DNA of 13,662 nt from Endomicrobium sp. (GCA_031278115.1 JAITKZ010000096.1:1-13662), one strand, 5' to 3'. Counted from the first letter of the stretch, positions 6,469 through 13,259 are shown. The notes: generated by a model from the letters alone, not told the origin. Made by a program: numbers and translations.

Positions 6469-6771
6469 ATGGAATTGTTTAAGATGGCAAAAGAAGCTAT
6501 GTCTATGAGAAGCAAGGTTAGTGAAATGGATAAAAAATTGAAAGCTTATATTATTGATATTGACTATAAAGGCATTAAAATACAAGTAAATGCTAAAAGT
6601 GAGTTCTTGAGTTTAAATATTCCTGAAGATTTGCTTAAAGAAGAGAAAAAAGAAAAAATTGAAAAAAATGTACTTGCAGCTTTTGAAGAGGCTAGAAAAA
6701 AAGCTCAAGCTGTTATGGCTGAAGAGTCCAAAAAAATAATGGGCGGAATGAAAATTCCCGGGCTAAGCTAA
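6469..6771 (+). CDS. ebfC: YbaB/EbfC family nucleoid-associated protein
   Basis: A 100-residue small DNA-binding protein of the YbaB/EbfC family, which forms dimers and coats DNA. The family pattern is visible: an N-terminal coiled helix (about 3-27), a central beta hairpin YIIDIDYKGIKIQVNAKSEF (28-47), LNIPEDLL, then the long helix with VLAAFEEARKKAQAV (68-82) and the characteristic ending GGMKIPGL. The glycine-rich turn that many homologues have after the first helix is absent here (DYKGIKIQ instead). AAGGAG at 6456-6461 (7-base spacer) supports the start. It is the last gene of the ribD-to-ebfC run. In many bacteria ebfC follows dnaX and precedes recR; neither is here. Confidence 0.85.
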   Translation: MELFKMAKEAMSMRSKVSEMDKKLKAYIIDIDYKGIKIQVNAKSEFLSLNIPEDLLKEEKKEKIEKNVLAAFEEARKKAQAVMAEESKKIMGGMKIPGLS

Positions 6772-6845
6772 ATTATAAATCAAAGTGGCAAAGTAGTTTT
6801 CATCCTCTCTCAATTTTTAATTAAATCAATTTATTAGCTAGTATA

Positions 6846-6884
6846 ACCACGGTGCTGCAAATTGTAAATCTGTAGCACCGTGGT
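6846..6884. repeat. Perfect 14-bp inverted repeat (strong hairpin) between convergent genes
   Basis: ACCACGGTGCTGCA (6846-6859) pairs with TGTAGCACCGTGGT (6871-6884), 14 bp including one G.U pair, around an 11-base loop. It is strikingly GC-rich for this region and lies between the ends of ebfC (+) and ogg (-). No T-run follows directly on either strand, so it is not a textbook intrinsic terminator. It may still mark transcript ends or protect a 3' end from nucleases. Confidence 0.6.
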
Positions 6885-6937
6885 ATATGAATATTTATAT
6901 TGTTTTAGATTTTAATTTGTAACCAATGTTTAGTCTC

Positions 6938-7039
6938 CTACACATCTATACCTTTCAACCATTCATCATCTGCTCTTACAAGAGGATTAAATTGGAGCGT
7001 AAAATAGATTGAAAGGTAAGAAGACTTATAATTAATATG
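6938..7039 (-). pseudogene. Possible remnant of a protein gene (C-terminal fragment)
   Basis: Reading the - strand, a stretch without stops ends at TAG (6938-6940) and gives about 33 codons finishing FNPLVRADDEWLKGIDV. The composition looks protein-like (mixed acidic, aromatic and hydrophobic residues), whereas random AT-rich DNA is usually Lys/Asn/Ile-rich. There is no start codon in the frame and it is closed by a stop just upstream, so if real it is a decayed 3' end. I do not recognise the family, and it may be chance. Confidence 0.2.
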
Positions 7040-7128
7040 TCACAGGGACAATATTAATTTGTATAAAAACGGCATATTAGATAAGATAGGCAACAACTAT
7101 CAAGATAATTAAGAAACCTTATAAAAGA

Positions 7129-7824
7129 TTATTTGAAAATTCCTCCTGTGTTTTTACACCACAACAGCATATCTAAGTGAGCCATCGGAATGCCTGTTTC
7201 TTTAGCAAAGTCTTGCATTTTCTTTTCTATTTCAAGATAAGTTTTTACATTCAGATTTTTAGGCAACTCCTCTATTGCTCCGTAAACTTTAAGATTTCTC
7301 AATATGTGTCTGTCTAATATGGCAAGGTCTTCTCCTATACCTATATTTCTTAAAAAATGTCCCGCTTCTTTATAAGCTATGCCTTTAACATTTGCAATAA
7401 GCCATTTTCTAAGTTCATAAATATCATTAAATGCAGAAAGTTTTTCTTTTATCTTAATCTTTTCATTTTCTGTAAAAAAGTCACGAGCTTCAATTACATA
7501 TTTTGCTTTGTTGTGTTTGAAGCGAACACCGCTTATTGTATTTGCTATGTCTTCTGCTGTTGAATCAAATATCATATTTTTATCGGCAAGGGTGTTTACC
7601 GCAGCCCAGCACGATACTGCCTTGCTTTGAGGCGTAAAAAGACAAAACACAAGCTCTGCAAAAATTTCTTCTTCGCTTCCTTTTGCCCATACATCGTCAA
7701 AATGTTGTTCTCTTTGAGAAATGATGGGTAAAACTTTTTTCCAGAAAGTTTTAAGCGCTTCAATGGTGTCTGAATTGTCCATAGGAGTTTTAAGAAAATC
7801 AATAGGTATAAGTTTATTTTTCAC
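7129..7824 (-). CDS. ogg: 8-oxoguanine DNA glycosylase / AP lyase, Ogg2 (archaeal-type) family
   Basis: A base-excision repair enzyme that removes 8-oxoguanine and nicks the abasic site. The Ogg2 signature is clear: AELVFCLFTPQSKA, SGVRFKHNKAKYV, the helix-hairpin-helix NVKGIAYKEAGHFLRNIG with the catalytic Lys in YKEA, LAILDRHIL with the catalytic Asp, LEIEKKM, AHLDMLLW and the terminal GIFK. The usual KEASHFLRN is KEAGHFLRN. The start is uncertain. GTG at 7824 (231 residues) is chosen because a TATAAT box (7831-7836, - strand) ends 6 bases before it, placing the transcription start on the GTG as in leaderless mRNAs. ATG 7782 (217 residues) better matches usual family length but also has no Shine-Dalgarno, and TTG 7839 overlaps the -10 box. 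It is the only - strand gene here and is divergent from the HD/tgt/sec run. Confidence 0.9.
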   Translation of the reverse strand: MKNKLIPIDFLKTPMDNSDTIEALKTFWKKVLPIISQREQHFDDVWAKGSEEEIFAELVFCLFTPQSKAVSCWAAVNTLADKNMIFDSTAEDIANTISGVRFKHNKAKYVIEARDFFTENEKIKIKEKLSAFNDIYELRKWLIANVKGIAYKEAGHFLRNIGIGEDLAILDRHILRNLKVYGAIEELPKNLNVKTYLEIEKKMQDFAKETGIPMAHLDMLLWCKNTGGIFK

Positions 7825-7830
7825 GAATAA

Positions 7831-7836
7831 ATTATA
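7831..7836 (-). promoter_or_regulatory. -10 box for ogg (leaderless-type)
   Basis: TATAAT on the - strand, within TTGTATAAT (7839 down to 7831), lies 6 bases upstream of a GTG in frame with ogg. No good -35 hexamer is visible 16-18 bases further upstream. The arrangement mirrors the one in front of the divergent HD gene. Confidence 0.5.
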
Positions 7837-7950
7837 CAATAAAATATTTCATCTCACTTTTTATCTGTTTTTAATAATAGTTTAAAATTTATATTCCAAA
7901 AGTTCAGCAAGGTTGGTAAGCCGAGGCACGTTCTGTTTTAACTAATTTTG

Positions 7951-7956
7951 TATAAT
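7951..7956 (+). promoter_or_regulatory. -10 box for the HD-tgt-yajC-sec gene run (leaderless-type)
   Basis: A perfect TATAAT, within TTGTATAAT (7948-7956), ends exactly 6 bases before the ATG at 7963. The predicted transcription start therefore falls on or next to the start codon. No Shine-Dalgarno precedes the ATG and no clear -35 hexamer is visible. This is the only evident promoter for the long gene run that continues past the window end. Confidence 0.6.
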
Positions 7957-7962
7957 ACTTGC

Positions 7963-8628
7963 ATGAGCGAGATATTGACTTTTGAAGAGATAATAAATAA
8001 TCCTGAGATCCAAACCTATCTTGAGTTCACGGATAAAGCTTTTGCCATTATGGGATATAAAGAGCATGGACAAGGGCATGCTCTGCGTTCTGCAATGACT
8101 GCTGAAAATGTTTTAAAAAGCTTAGGGTACAGCGTAAGAGAACAAGAACTTGCAAAAATCGCCGCATACATGCATGATATAGGCAACATGGTATCTACAC
8201 ATTCTCATGATCAGAGTAGCGCAGTAATATTCTTAAATGTTATTGATGAAATTTTGTACAAAGACGAAGTTTCTGCTGTGGCTACAGCTATAGGCGGACA
8301 TGAAGACAAAAAGATGAACCCAGTTTCTCCTATAGCAGCGGCTTTAGTTCTTGGTGATAAAACAGATGTCCGTCGCGAAAGAATAAGAACCAAAGACATG
8401 TTTTTGATTGATAAACACTCTTTAGTAATAGCGGCTTGTCGCAAAGCAGAAGTTATTGTAGATAAAGGAAAATCAGTTATAAAACTTAAAGTAAATATAG
8501 ATACTTCTATTTGTTCTGTTATGGATTATTTTGAGATTTTTATGTCTAGGACGATTTATTGTAAAAGGGCGGCTAATGTTCTAAGGTGTGATTTAGAATT
8601 ATATTTAAATGAGGATAAATTTTTGTAA
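7963..8628 (+). CDS. HD-domain metal-dependent phosphohydrolase, paralogue A
   Basis: A 221-residue HD-superfamily hydrolase, presumably cleaving a phosphoester; the substrate is unknown. Metal-ligand candidates are spaced as in active HD enzymes: H35 and H39 in EHGQGHALR, H71-D72 in YMHDIGN, H82 in HSHDQSS, H113 in GGHED and D132 in GDKTD. The C-terminal third (about 170-221) is a separate conserved segment with NIDTSI, VMDYFEIFMSR and CKRAANVL. It is clearly paralogous to the gene at 10204-10887. ATG 7963 is preferred over the in-frame TTG at 7948, because that TTG lies in the -10 box. It has no Shine-Dalgarno, consistent with leaderless translation. Its TAA stop overlaps the tgt start in TAATG, so the two are probably translationally coupled. 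Not broken; all expected ligands are present. Confidence 0.8.
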   Translation: MSEILTFEEIINNPEIQTYLEFTDKAFAIMGYKEHGQGHALRSAMTAENVLKSLGYSVREQELAKIAAYMHDIGNMVSTHSHDQSSAVIFLNVIDEILYKDEVSAVATAIGGHEDKKMNPVSPIAAALVLGDKTDVRRERIRTKDMFLIDKHSLVIAACRKAEVIVDKGKSVIKLKVNIDTSICSVMDYFEIFMSRTIYCKRAANVLRCDLELYLNEDKFL

Positions 8629-9764
8629 TGGAATGCGGGTCATATCAGTTAATAAAGAAGTCATCTGAATGTAAGGGAAGGTTAGGGAAGGTTTACACCA
8701 GAAGGGGAGTTGTTGAAACCCCTATTTTTATGCCTGTAGGAACTCAAGGGACCGTAAAAGGGGTTCCTACTGAATGGCTGCAGTTTTCAGGATCTCAAAT
8801 AATTTTAGGTAATTCATACCATCTTTACCTGCGTCCAGGAACTGAAATAATCAAAAAAGTTGGTGGAATACAGAAGTTTAACGCTTGGAATCGTCCAATG
8901 CTTACAGACTCTGGGGGGTTCCAAATATTTAGTTTAAGCGATATACGAAAGATTTCTGAGGAAGGTGCAGAATTTAGGTCGCATATAGATGGTTCTAAGC
9001 ATTTCTTTTCTCCAGAGAAGTCTATGCAGGTTCAAAAAGATATAGGCGCTGACATTATAATGTGCTTTGACGAGTGTGTCCCTTATCCTTCAGATTATGC
9101 CTATACAAAAAATTCAATGGAATTGAGTCTCAGATGGGCTAAAAGGTGCAAGACTGAATTTTATAAGGACAATGCCCATGAAACGCAAGCATTATTTGGC
9201 ATTATACAGGGTTCAGTTTATAATGATTTAAGAGCAAAAAGTACACAGGAAATGTTGAATATTGATTTTGTCGGTTATGCCATAGGGAGTCTTTCCGTAG
9301 GCGAGCCTAAAGAATATATGTACACCGTGCTAGAAAACACGCTATCTTTAATACCTGAAAACAAAGCCAGATACTTAATGGGTGTTGGAATGCCTGAAGA
9401 TTTGTGGGAAGGCGTTGAGCGGGGCGTTGACATGTTTGATTGTGTTATACCAACAAGGAATGGTCGTAATGGGCAGGTTTTTACAAGTCTAGGAAAAATA
9501 AACATACGAAATGCAGAGTATAGAGAGGATTTTAGCTCTTTAGATCCTGAATGCAAGTGTCCAGCTTGCACTAACTATACAAAAGCGTATCTCAATCATT
9601 TGGTCAGAGCGCAAGAGACTTTATACCTTACTTTGTTATCTTTACATAACATTCATTTTATGGTAAACTTAATGACGAAAATAAGAAAATCATTGGAAAA
9701 TGATACATTTCTTAAAACAAAAAAAGAATTTTTTGAAAAATATTATTCAAAAAATAAAATGTGA
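8628..9764 (+). CDS. tgt: tRNA-guanine transglycosylase (queuine tRNA-ribosyltransferase)
   Basis: A 378-residue enzyme exchanging the wobble guanine of GUN-anticodon tRNAs for preQ1 (or queuine) in queuosine formation. Family motifs are intact: PIFMPVGTQGTVKG (32-45), catalytic Asp94 in TDSGGFQ, DEC at 148-150, IIQGS (192-196), the nucleophile Asp271 in FDCVIPTRNGRNG, and the zinc site C309-x-C311-xx-C314 with His340 in LLSLHNIHF. Residue numbers run parallel to the E. coli and Zymomonas enzymes. The substrate-pocket loop reads GSLSVGEP (220-227) where most bacterial enzymes have GGL; see findings. ATG overlaps the stop of the HD gene. yajC follows within 8 bases, the classical tgt-yajC-secD-secF order. 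No queA or preQ1 genes are in the window. Confidence 0.96.
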   Translation: MECGSYQLIKKSSECKGRLGKVYTRRGVVETPIFMPVGTQGTVKGVPTEWLQFSGSQIILGNSYHLYLRPGTEIIKKVGGIQKFNAWNRPMLTDSGGFQIFSLSDIRKISEEGAEFRSHIDGSKHFFSPEKSMQVQKDIGADIIMCFDECVPYPSDYAYTKNSMELSLRWAKRCKTEFYKDNAHETQALFGIIQGSVYNDLRAKSTQEMLNIDFVGYAIGSLSVGEPKEYMYTVLENTLSLIPENKARYLMGVGMPEDLWEGVERGVDMFDCVIPTRNGRNGQVFTSLGKINIRNAEYREDFSSLDPECKCPACTNYTKAYLNHLVRAQETLYLTLLSLHNIHFMVNLMTKIRKSLENDTFLKTKKEFFEKYYSKNKM

Positions 9765-9771
9765 GGATAGA

Positions 9772-10161
9772 ATGAAAAAGTCTATTGATTTAGTGGTAAT
9801 TTTGATAGGAGCTTTGGTTATACCTTCAATTGCTTCCGCTCAAGCTGCAGGTGGTGGAACTGGCGCTTTAGGAAGTTTCTTGCCTCTTATACTTATTTTT
9901 GTATTCTTTTATTTGTTTTTGATAAGACCTCAACACAAGAAAGCTAAAGAACACCAAAAGTCTCTGAACGCTTTGAAAAAAGGCGACAGAGTTATAACTT
10001 CAGGCGGGATATACGCTACTGTTAATGCTGTAAGAGACAATGTTCTTGATATAAAAGTTGCAGATGGTGTAAATGTTCAGATAGCAAAGCAGTCAATAGC
10101 CACTGTTATAACAAAAGAAACTCAAGAACAGACAAGAGTTCCTGAAGTTGTAAAGAAGTAA
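9772..10161 (+). CDS. yajC: Preprotein translocase accessory subunit YajC
   Basis: A 129-residue inner-membrane protein that associates with SecD-SecF. The membrane helix is at about 36-51, followed by the signature IRPQHKKAKEHQ (51-62) and the cytoplasmic fold with LKKGDRVITSGGIYATV (68-84). Ahead of it is a second hydrophobic stretch (5-22) ending in ASAQAA, which looks like a cleavable signal peptide, so the mature protein may have one helix. A longer in-frame ATG at 9700 would overlap tgt by 65 bases. The ATG at 9772 is preferred because GAGG (9763-9766) precedes it by 5 bases and it gives a normal N-terminus. It lies directly after tgt and ahead of a second HD gene. Confidence 0.93.
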   Translation: MKKSIDLVVILIGALVIPSIASAQAAGGGTGALGSFLPLILIFVFFYLFLIRPQHKKAKEHQKSLNALKKGDRVITSGGIYATVNAVRDNVLDIKVADGVNVQIAKQSIATVITKETQEQTRVPEVVKK

Positions 10162-10203
10162 CTCATTTTAAGTGGTTGTGTAATTTACAAAATCGGACAA
10201 ATA

Positions 10204-10887
10204 ATGGACGAGAAAAATAAATATTCAAACATAACTCTTGAAGAAGTAAAAAATAATTCTATTGTTAATGTTTTTGTCAGATCCGCTAATGAGTACTTAG
10301 GAACTCTTGGATACACCGAACACGGTGTGAGGCATGTCGGGTTAGTTGCGTCTATAGCCGAAAATGTTTTATTATATCTTGACTATCCGAAAAGAATTCA
10401 GGAACTTGCTGGGATAGCGGGGTATATACACGATATAGGCAATATTGTAAATAGACGCGATCACGGGCGGTCTGCAGCTTTGCTTGCCATGAGGCTGCTG
10501 AAAGATATGGGAATGACCCCCGAAGAGATAGCTTTGATAAGTTCAGCAATAGGCAATCACGAAGAACAGTCAGGGGATCCTGTAAATCCTATAGCAGCGG
10601 CTTTAATTCTTGCAGACAAGGCAGATGTGCATAAAACGCGTGTCAGAAACCGCGATATATCAAAGTATGATATACATGACAGGGTGAACTTTGCAGTGGA
10701 ACGGTCTTTTTTAAAAGTAATCAAAGAAAAAAAAATCATATCGCTTCAGCTTACCATAGATACCCAAATATCAAAAGTTATGGAATATTTTGAGATCTTT
10801 ATGTCTAGAATGCTCATGTGCAGAAGAGCTGCAAGTTTCTTAAATTGTACATTTGAGTTAATAATAAACGAGAGGAAATTACTCTGA
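10204..10887 (+). CDS. HD-domain metal-dependent phosphohydrolase, paralogue B
   Basis: A 227-residue HD-superfamily hydrolase, paralogous along its whole length to the gene at 7963-8628. Ligand candidates are H40 and H44 (EHGVRHVG), H76-D77 (YIHDIGN), H87 (RDHGRSA), H119 (GNHEE) and D138 (ADKAD). The C-terminal segment repeats IDTQI, VMEYFEIFMSR and CRRAASFL. It is likely an active phosphohydrolase of unknown substrate; retention of all ligands in both copies argues against one being decayed. A 42-base gap separates it from yajC with only a weak GGA (10195-10197) ahead of the ATG. Its TGA overlaps the secD ATG (TGATG), tying its expression to SecD. Confidence 0.8.
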   Translation: MDEKNKYSNITLEEVKNNSIVNVFVRSANEYLGTLGYTEHGVRHVGLVASIAENVLLYLDYPKRIQELAGIAGYIHDIGNIVNRRDHGRSAALLAMRLLKDMGMTPEEIALISSAIGNHEEQSGDPVNPIAAALILADKADVHKTRVRNRDISKYDIHDRVNFAVERSFLKVIKEKKIISLQLTIDTQISKVMEYFEIFMSRMLMCRRAASFLNCTFELIINERKLL

Positions 10888-12314
10888 TGAGCAAAATTAA
10901 CTGGAAGTTATGGATTACGGTGGCATTGTGCGCTTTTTCAGTTTGGGCTTTATGTCCGTCTATAAATTGGTTGTTAATGTCTGCTGATAGAAAAGCGCAG
11001 GCTGAAAAAGAAAAAGATCCTATTTTGGGTAAAGCTATAAAATTAGGTTTGGACTTGAAGGGGGGTACCCATCTTCTTTTGGAAGTAGATTCGTCTCAGT
11101 TAGATGCGAATATGAAAATAAAAGATGCGGTTGATAGAGCTATTGAGATTATGCGAAACAGAATAGATCAATTCGGGGTTGCGGAGCCACTTATAACAAG
11201 GCAAGGTGATAAATGGATAGTAATCCAGCTTCCAGGAATTAAAGATCCACAATCTGCCAAAGACTTGATAGGCAAGACAGCTTTGCTTGAGTTCAGGATA
11301 GTAAATAATAGCCAAGAAGCTAACAAAGTTCTTGATTTGATTAGAGATAAAGGCATTACTCCTGATCAGTATCGCGAGAACCCTTCTGCATATCCGGATA
11401 TACAGTCTGCTATGCCGCAAGACGCTTCGGTTTTTGAAGGCAAAGAAGATTCAAGATATTATATTTTGGACAAAGCAGTTCTAACCGGAGCATCGCTTAC
11501 AAATGCTAAAGTTGCGTTTGAGGGACAATTTGGGCAACCTGTTGTAGGGATAGAGTTTAACAGAGAAGGTGCAAGGATATTTGAAGATGTTACGGGAAGA
11601 AATATTCAGAGGAATTTAGCTATAGTTCTTGACGGAATTGTTCAGTCCGCTCCTGTCATAAATCAAAAAATACCTGAAGGAAGATCACAGATTCAAGGCG
11701 GCTTTCGTGCGGAAGAGGCAAAACTTTTGGCGACTGTGCTTAGAGCTGGCGCTCTTCCTGCACCAATTAAAGTTATAGAGGAAAGAACCGTAGGACCTAC
11801 TCTTGGGGATGATTCAATAAGAAGCGGTTTCGTGTCGGCTCTTATAGGTATTGTTATAGTTTTTGTTTTCATGATAATTTATTACCGCGGTTCAGGACTT
11901 ATTGCCGACATAGCTTTGGCTTTAAACTTAATAATACTTCTGGCTGCAATGGCGTACTTCCAATTTACGATTACACTTCCAGGTGTTGCTGGGATAGCTC
12001 TAACCCTTGCAATGGCTGTTGACGCAAATGTTTTAATACTTGAAAGAATACGCGAAGAGCTTGCTAGCGGGAAAACAGCAAGAGTAGCTGTTGACACAGG
12101 GTATCAAAAAGTTTTCTGGACTATTTTTGATGCAAATATAACAACGCTTATAGCGGCAGTTTTCTTATTCCAATTTGGGACAGGTCCTATAAAAGGCTTT
12201 GCAGTTACTCTTTCCATAGGTCTTATTATCAGCATGTTTACGTCGATTCCAGTAACAAAACTTATATATGACTTTCTGTTTAAAGAAAATCTACTGCTTA
12301 AACTAAAAATATAA
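10887..12314 (+). CDS. secD: Protein translocase subunit SecD
   Basis: A 475-residue RND-family membrane protein that with SecF uses proton flow to pull preproteins out of the SecYEG channel. TM1 is at about 8-30, then the conserved LGLDLKGGTHLLLEVD (53-68) and the large extracytoplasmic P1 region (about 80-305, with FRIV, VLTG, LDGIVQSAP, GGFRAEEA). Five C-terminal helices (about 311-465) follow, with the proton-path motif AVDANVLILERIREEL (377-392) and a conserved Asp379. It is shorter than E. coli SecD (about 615) and resembles the compact form of many other phyla. GAGGA at 10872-10876 (10-base spacer) lies inside the overlapping HD gene. secF follows after 9 bases. Confidence 0.97.
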   Translation: MSKINWKLWITVALCAFSVWALCPSINWLLMSADRKAQAEKEKDPILGKAIKLGLDLKGGTHLLLEVDSSQLDANMKIKDAVDRAIEIMRNRIDQFGVAEPLITRQGDKWIVIQLPGIKDPQSAKDLIGKTALLEFRIVNNSQEANKVLDLIRDKGITPDQYRENPSAYPDIQSAMPQDASVFEGKEDSRYYILDKAVLTGASLTNAKVAFEGQFGQPVVGIEFNREGARIFEDVTGRNIQRNLAIVLDGIVQSAPVINQKIPEGRSQIQGGFRAEEAKLLATVLRAGALPAPIKVIEERTVGPTLGDDSIRSGFVSALIGIVIVFVFMIIYYRGSGLIADIALALNLIILLAAMAYFQFTITLPGVAGIALTLAMAVDANVLILERIREELASGKTARVAVDTGYQKVFWTIFDANITTLIAAVFLFQFGTGPIKGFAVTLSIGLIISMFTSIPVTKLIYDFLFKENLLLKLKI

Positions 12315-12323
12315 TCGGAGGCT

Positions 12324-13259
12324 ATGGTGCAAATATTTAAATCCACGAATATAGATTTCATAGGAAATCGCCGTAAATTTTTCTTTATATCGGCTTTTAT
12401 GCTTTTGCTTACAGTTTCCGCTTTTATTTATAGGGGCAGTCCTAACTACGGCATAGATTTTACAGGTGGCGTTTTGATGCAGGCATCTTTTCAACAAGAA
12501 GTTGAACTGCAAAATGTTCGCTCTGCATTAGAGCGGAGTAATATAGGTTCTTTTGAACTCCAAAGTTCAGGTAATGTTATAATGATACGTGCCAAGAAGA
12601 ATGTAGCATCGCAAGAAGAATTTGAAAATGCTGTAAAAGTGTCCATTCAAGAGACATTTCCTAATAATTCAATGACAATAGATAGAGTGGAGTATGTTGG
12701 TCCAAGCGTTGGAACATATCTTTCAAAACAAGCTCTTTATGCTTTTTTCTTTGCTTTTATTGGAATGATTGTTTATGTGGCGTTTAGATTTAGGTCTGGA
12801 TTATGGGGTGTGGCTTCTGTTTTAGGGATAATTCATGATGTCATTATCTCCTTTGGTTTTGTAATTCTTGCAAACAAAGAGGTTAATATAACAGTTATTG
12901 CTGCGCTTCTTACTGTGGCGGGTTATTCTATAAACGATACAATTGTCTTATTTGACAGAATAAAAGAAAATCTAAGACTTTTAGCAAAAGAAGATTTTGG
13001 AAAAGTTATAAACAAGAGTATAAATGGGGTTCTTACAAGAACTGTAGTTACTTCTTTAACGGTGTTTATAGTAGCGGCTTCGCTGTTTTTCTTTGGAGGA
13101 GAAGTAATACATACATTTTCTTACATAATGCTTATAGGCACAGTTCTTGGAGTATTTTCTACATTATTCATTTGTACGCCTATAGTATATGAATGGGAGC
13201 AAAGAAAAAAGAATAGACTGAAAGTCGCAGTAAAGAAAGGATATGTAAGTTCAAAATAA
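12324..13259 (+). CDS. secF: Protein translocase subunit SecF
   Basis: A 311-residue partner of SecD with the standard SecF layout. TM1 is at about 19-36, the periplasmic region begins NYGIDFTGGV (41-50), VEYVGPSVG (122-130) precedes the membrane block, and five C-terminal helices (about 135-290) follow with FRFRSGLWG, HDVIISFGF (171-179), AALLTVAGYSINDTIVLFDRIKENL (193-217, in which Asp205 is the conserved intramembrane acid) and GVLTRT. The basic tail RKKNRLKVAVKKG is cytoplasmic. GGAGG at 12317-12321 is only 2 bases from ATG 12324 but 5 bases from the next codon, GTG 12327, so translation may start one codon later. It ends overlapping the next gene in TAATG. Confidence 0.97.
   Translation: MVQIFKSTNIDFIGNRRKFFFISAFMLLLTVSAFIYRGSPNYGIDFTGGVLMQASFQQEVELQNVRSALERSNIGSFELQSSGNVIMIRAKKNVASQEEFENAVKVSIQETFPNNSMTIDRVEYVGPSVGTYLSKQALYAFFFAFIGMIVYVAFRFRSGLWGVASVLGIIHDVIISFGFVILANKEVNITVIAALLTVAGYSINDTIVLFDRIKENLRLLAKEDFGKVINKSINGVLTRTVVTSLTVFIVAASLFFFGGEVIHTFSYIMLIGTVLGVFSTLFICTPIVYEWEQRKKNRLKVAVKKGYVSSK

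Larger units (their letters stand above)
6772..7128. other. 357-base intergenic region between convergent ebfC and ogg
   Basis: This gap holds the 14-bp hairpin at 6846-6884, a second inverted repeat (TACCTTTCAA 6949-6958 with TTGAAAGGTA 7009-7018, 50 bases between) and a - strand open stretch that reads like protein, listed separately. A short weak stem GATAG/CTATC (7085-7101) follows. I find no gene with a convincing start and ribosome-binding site, and no tRNA. Confidence 0.6.

Noticed and set aside
7081..7128. Intrinsic terminator for ogg
   Set aside because: The only stem is a 5-bp AT-rich GATAG/CTATC pair with no T-run after it on the - strand.
7903..7935. tRNA or small structured RNA in the slightly GC-richer patch upstream of the HD gene
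   Set aside because: No acceptor stem, T-loop or anticodon arm could be built; only a 4-bp stem GGTT/AGCC is visible.
7925..7940. sigma54-like promoter (GGCACG)
   Set aside because: GGCACG resembles a -24 element, but no TTGC-type -12 element follows at the required distance.
7948..7962. TTG start for the HD gene
   Set aside because: The TTG is part of TTGTATAAT, the likely -10 region, so it would not be in the transcript.
9700..9771. Longer yajC start inside tgt
   Set aside because: It gives a lysine-rich extension before a normal signal-like N-terminus and has no ribosome-binding site; 9772 has GAGG at correct spacing.
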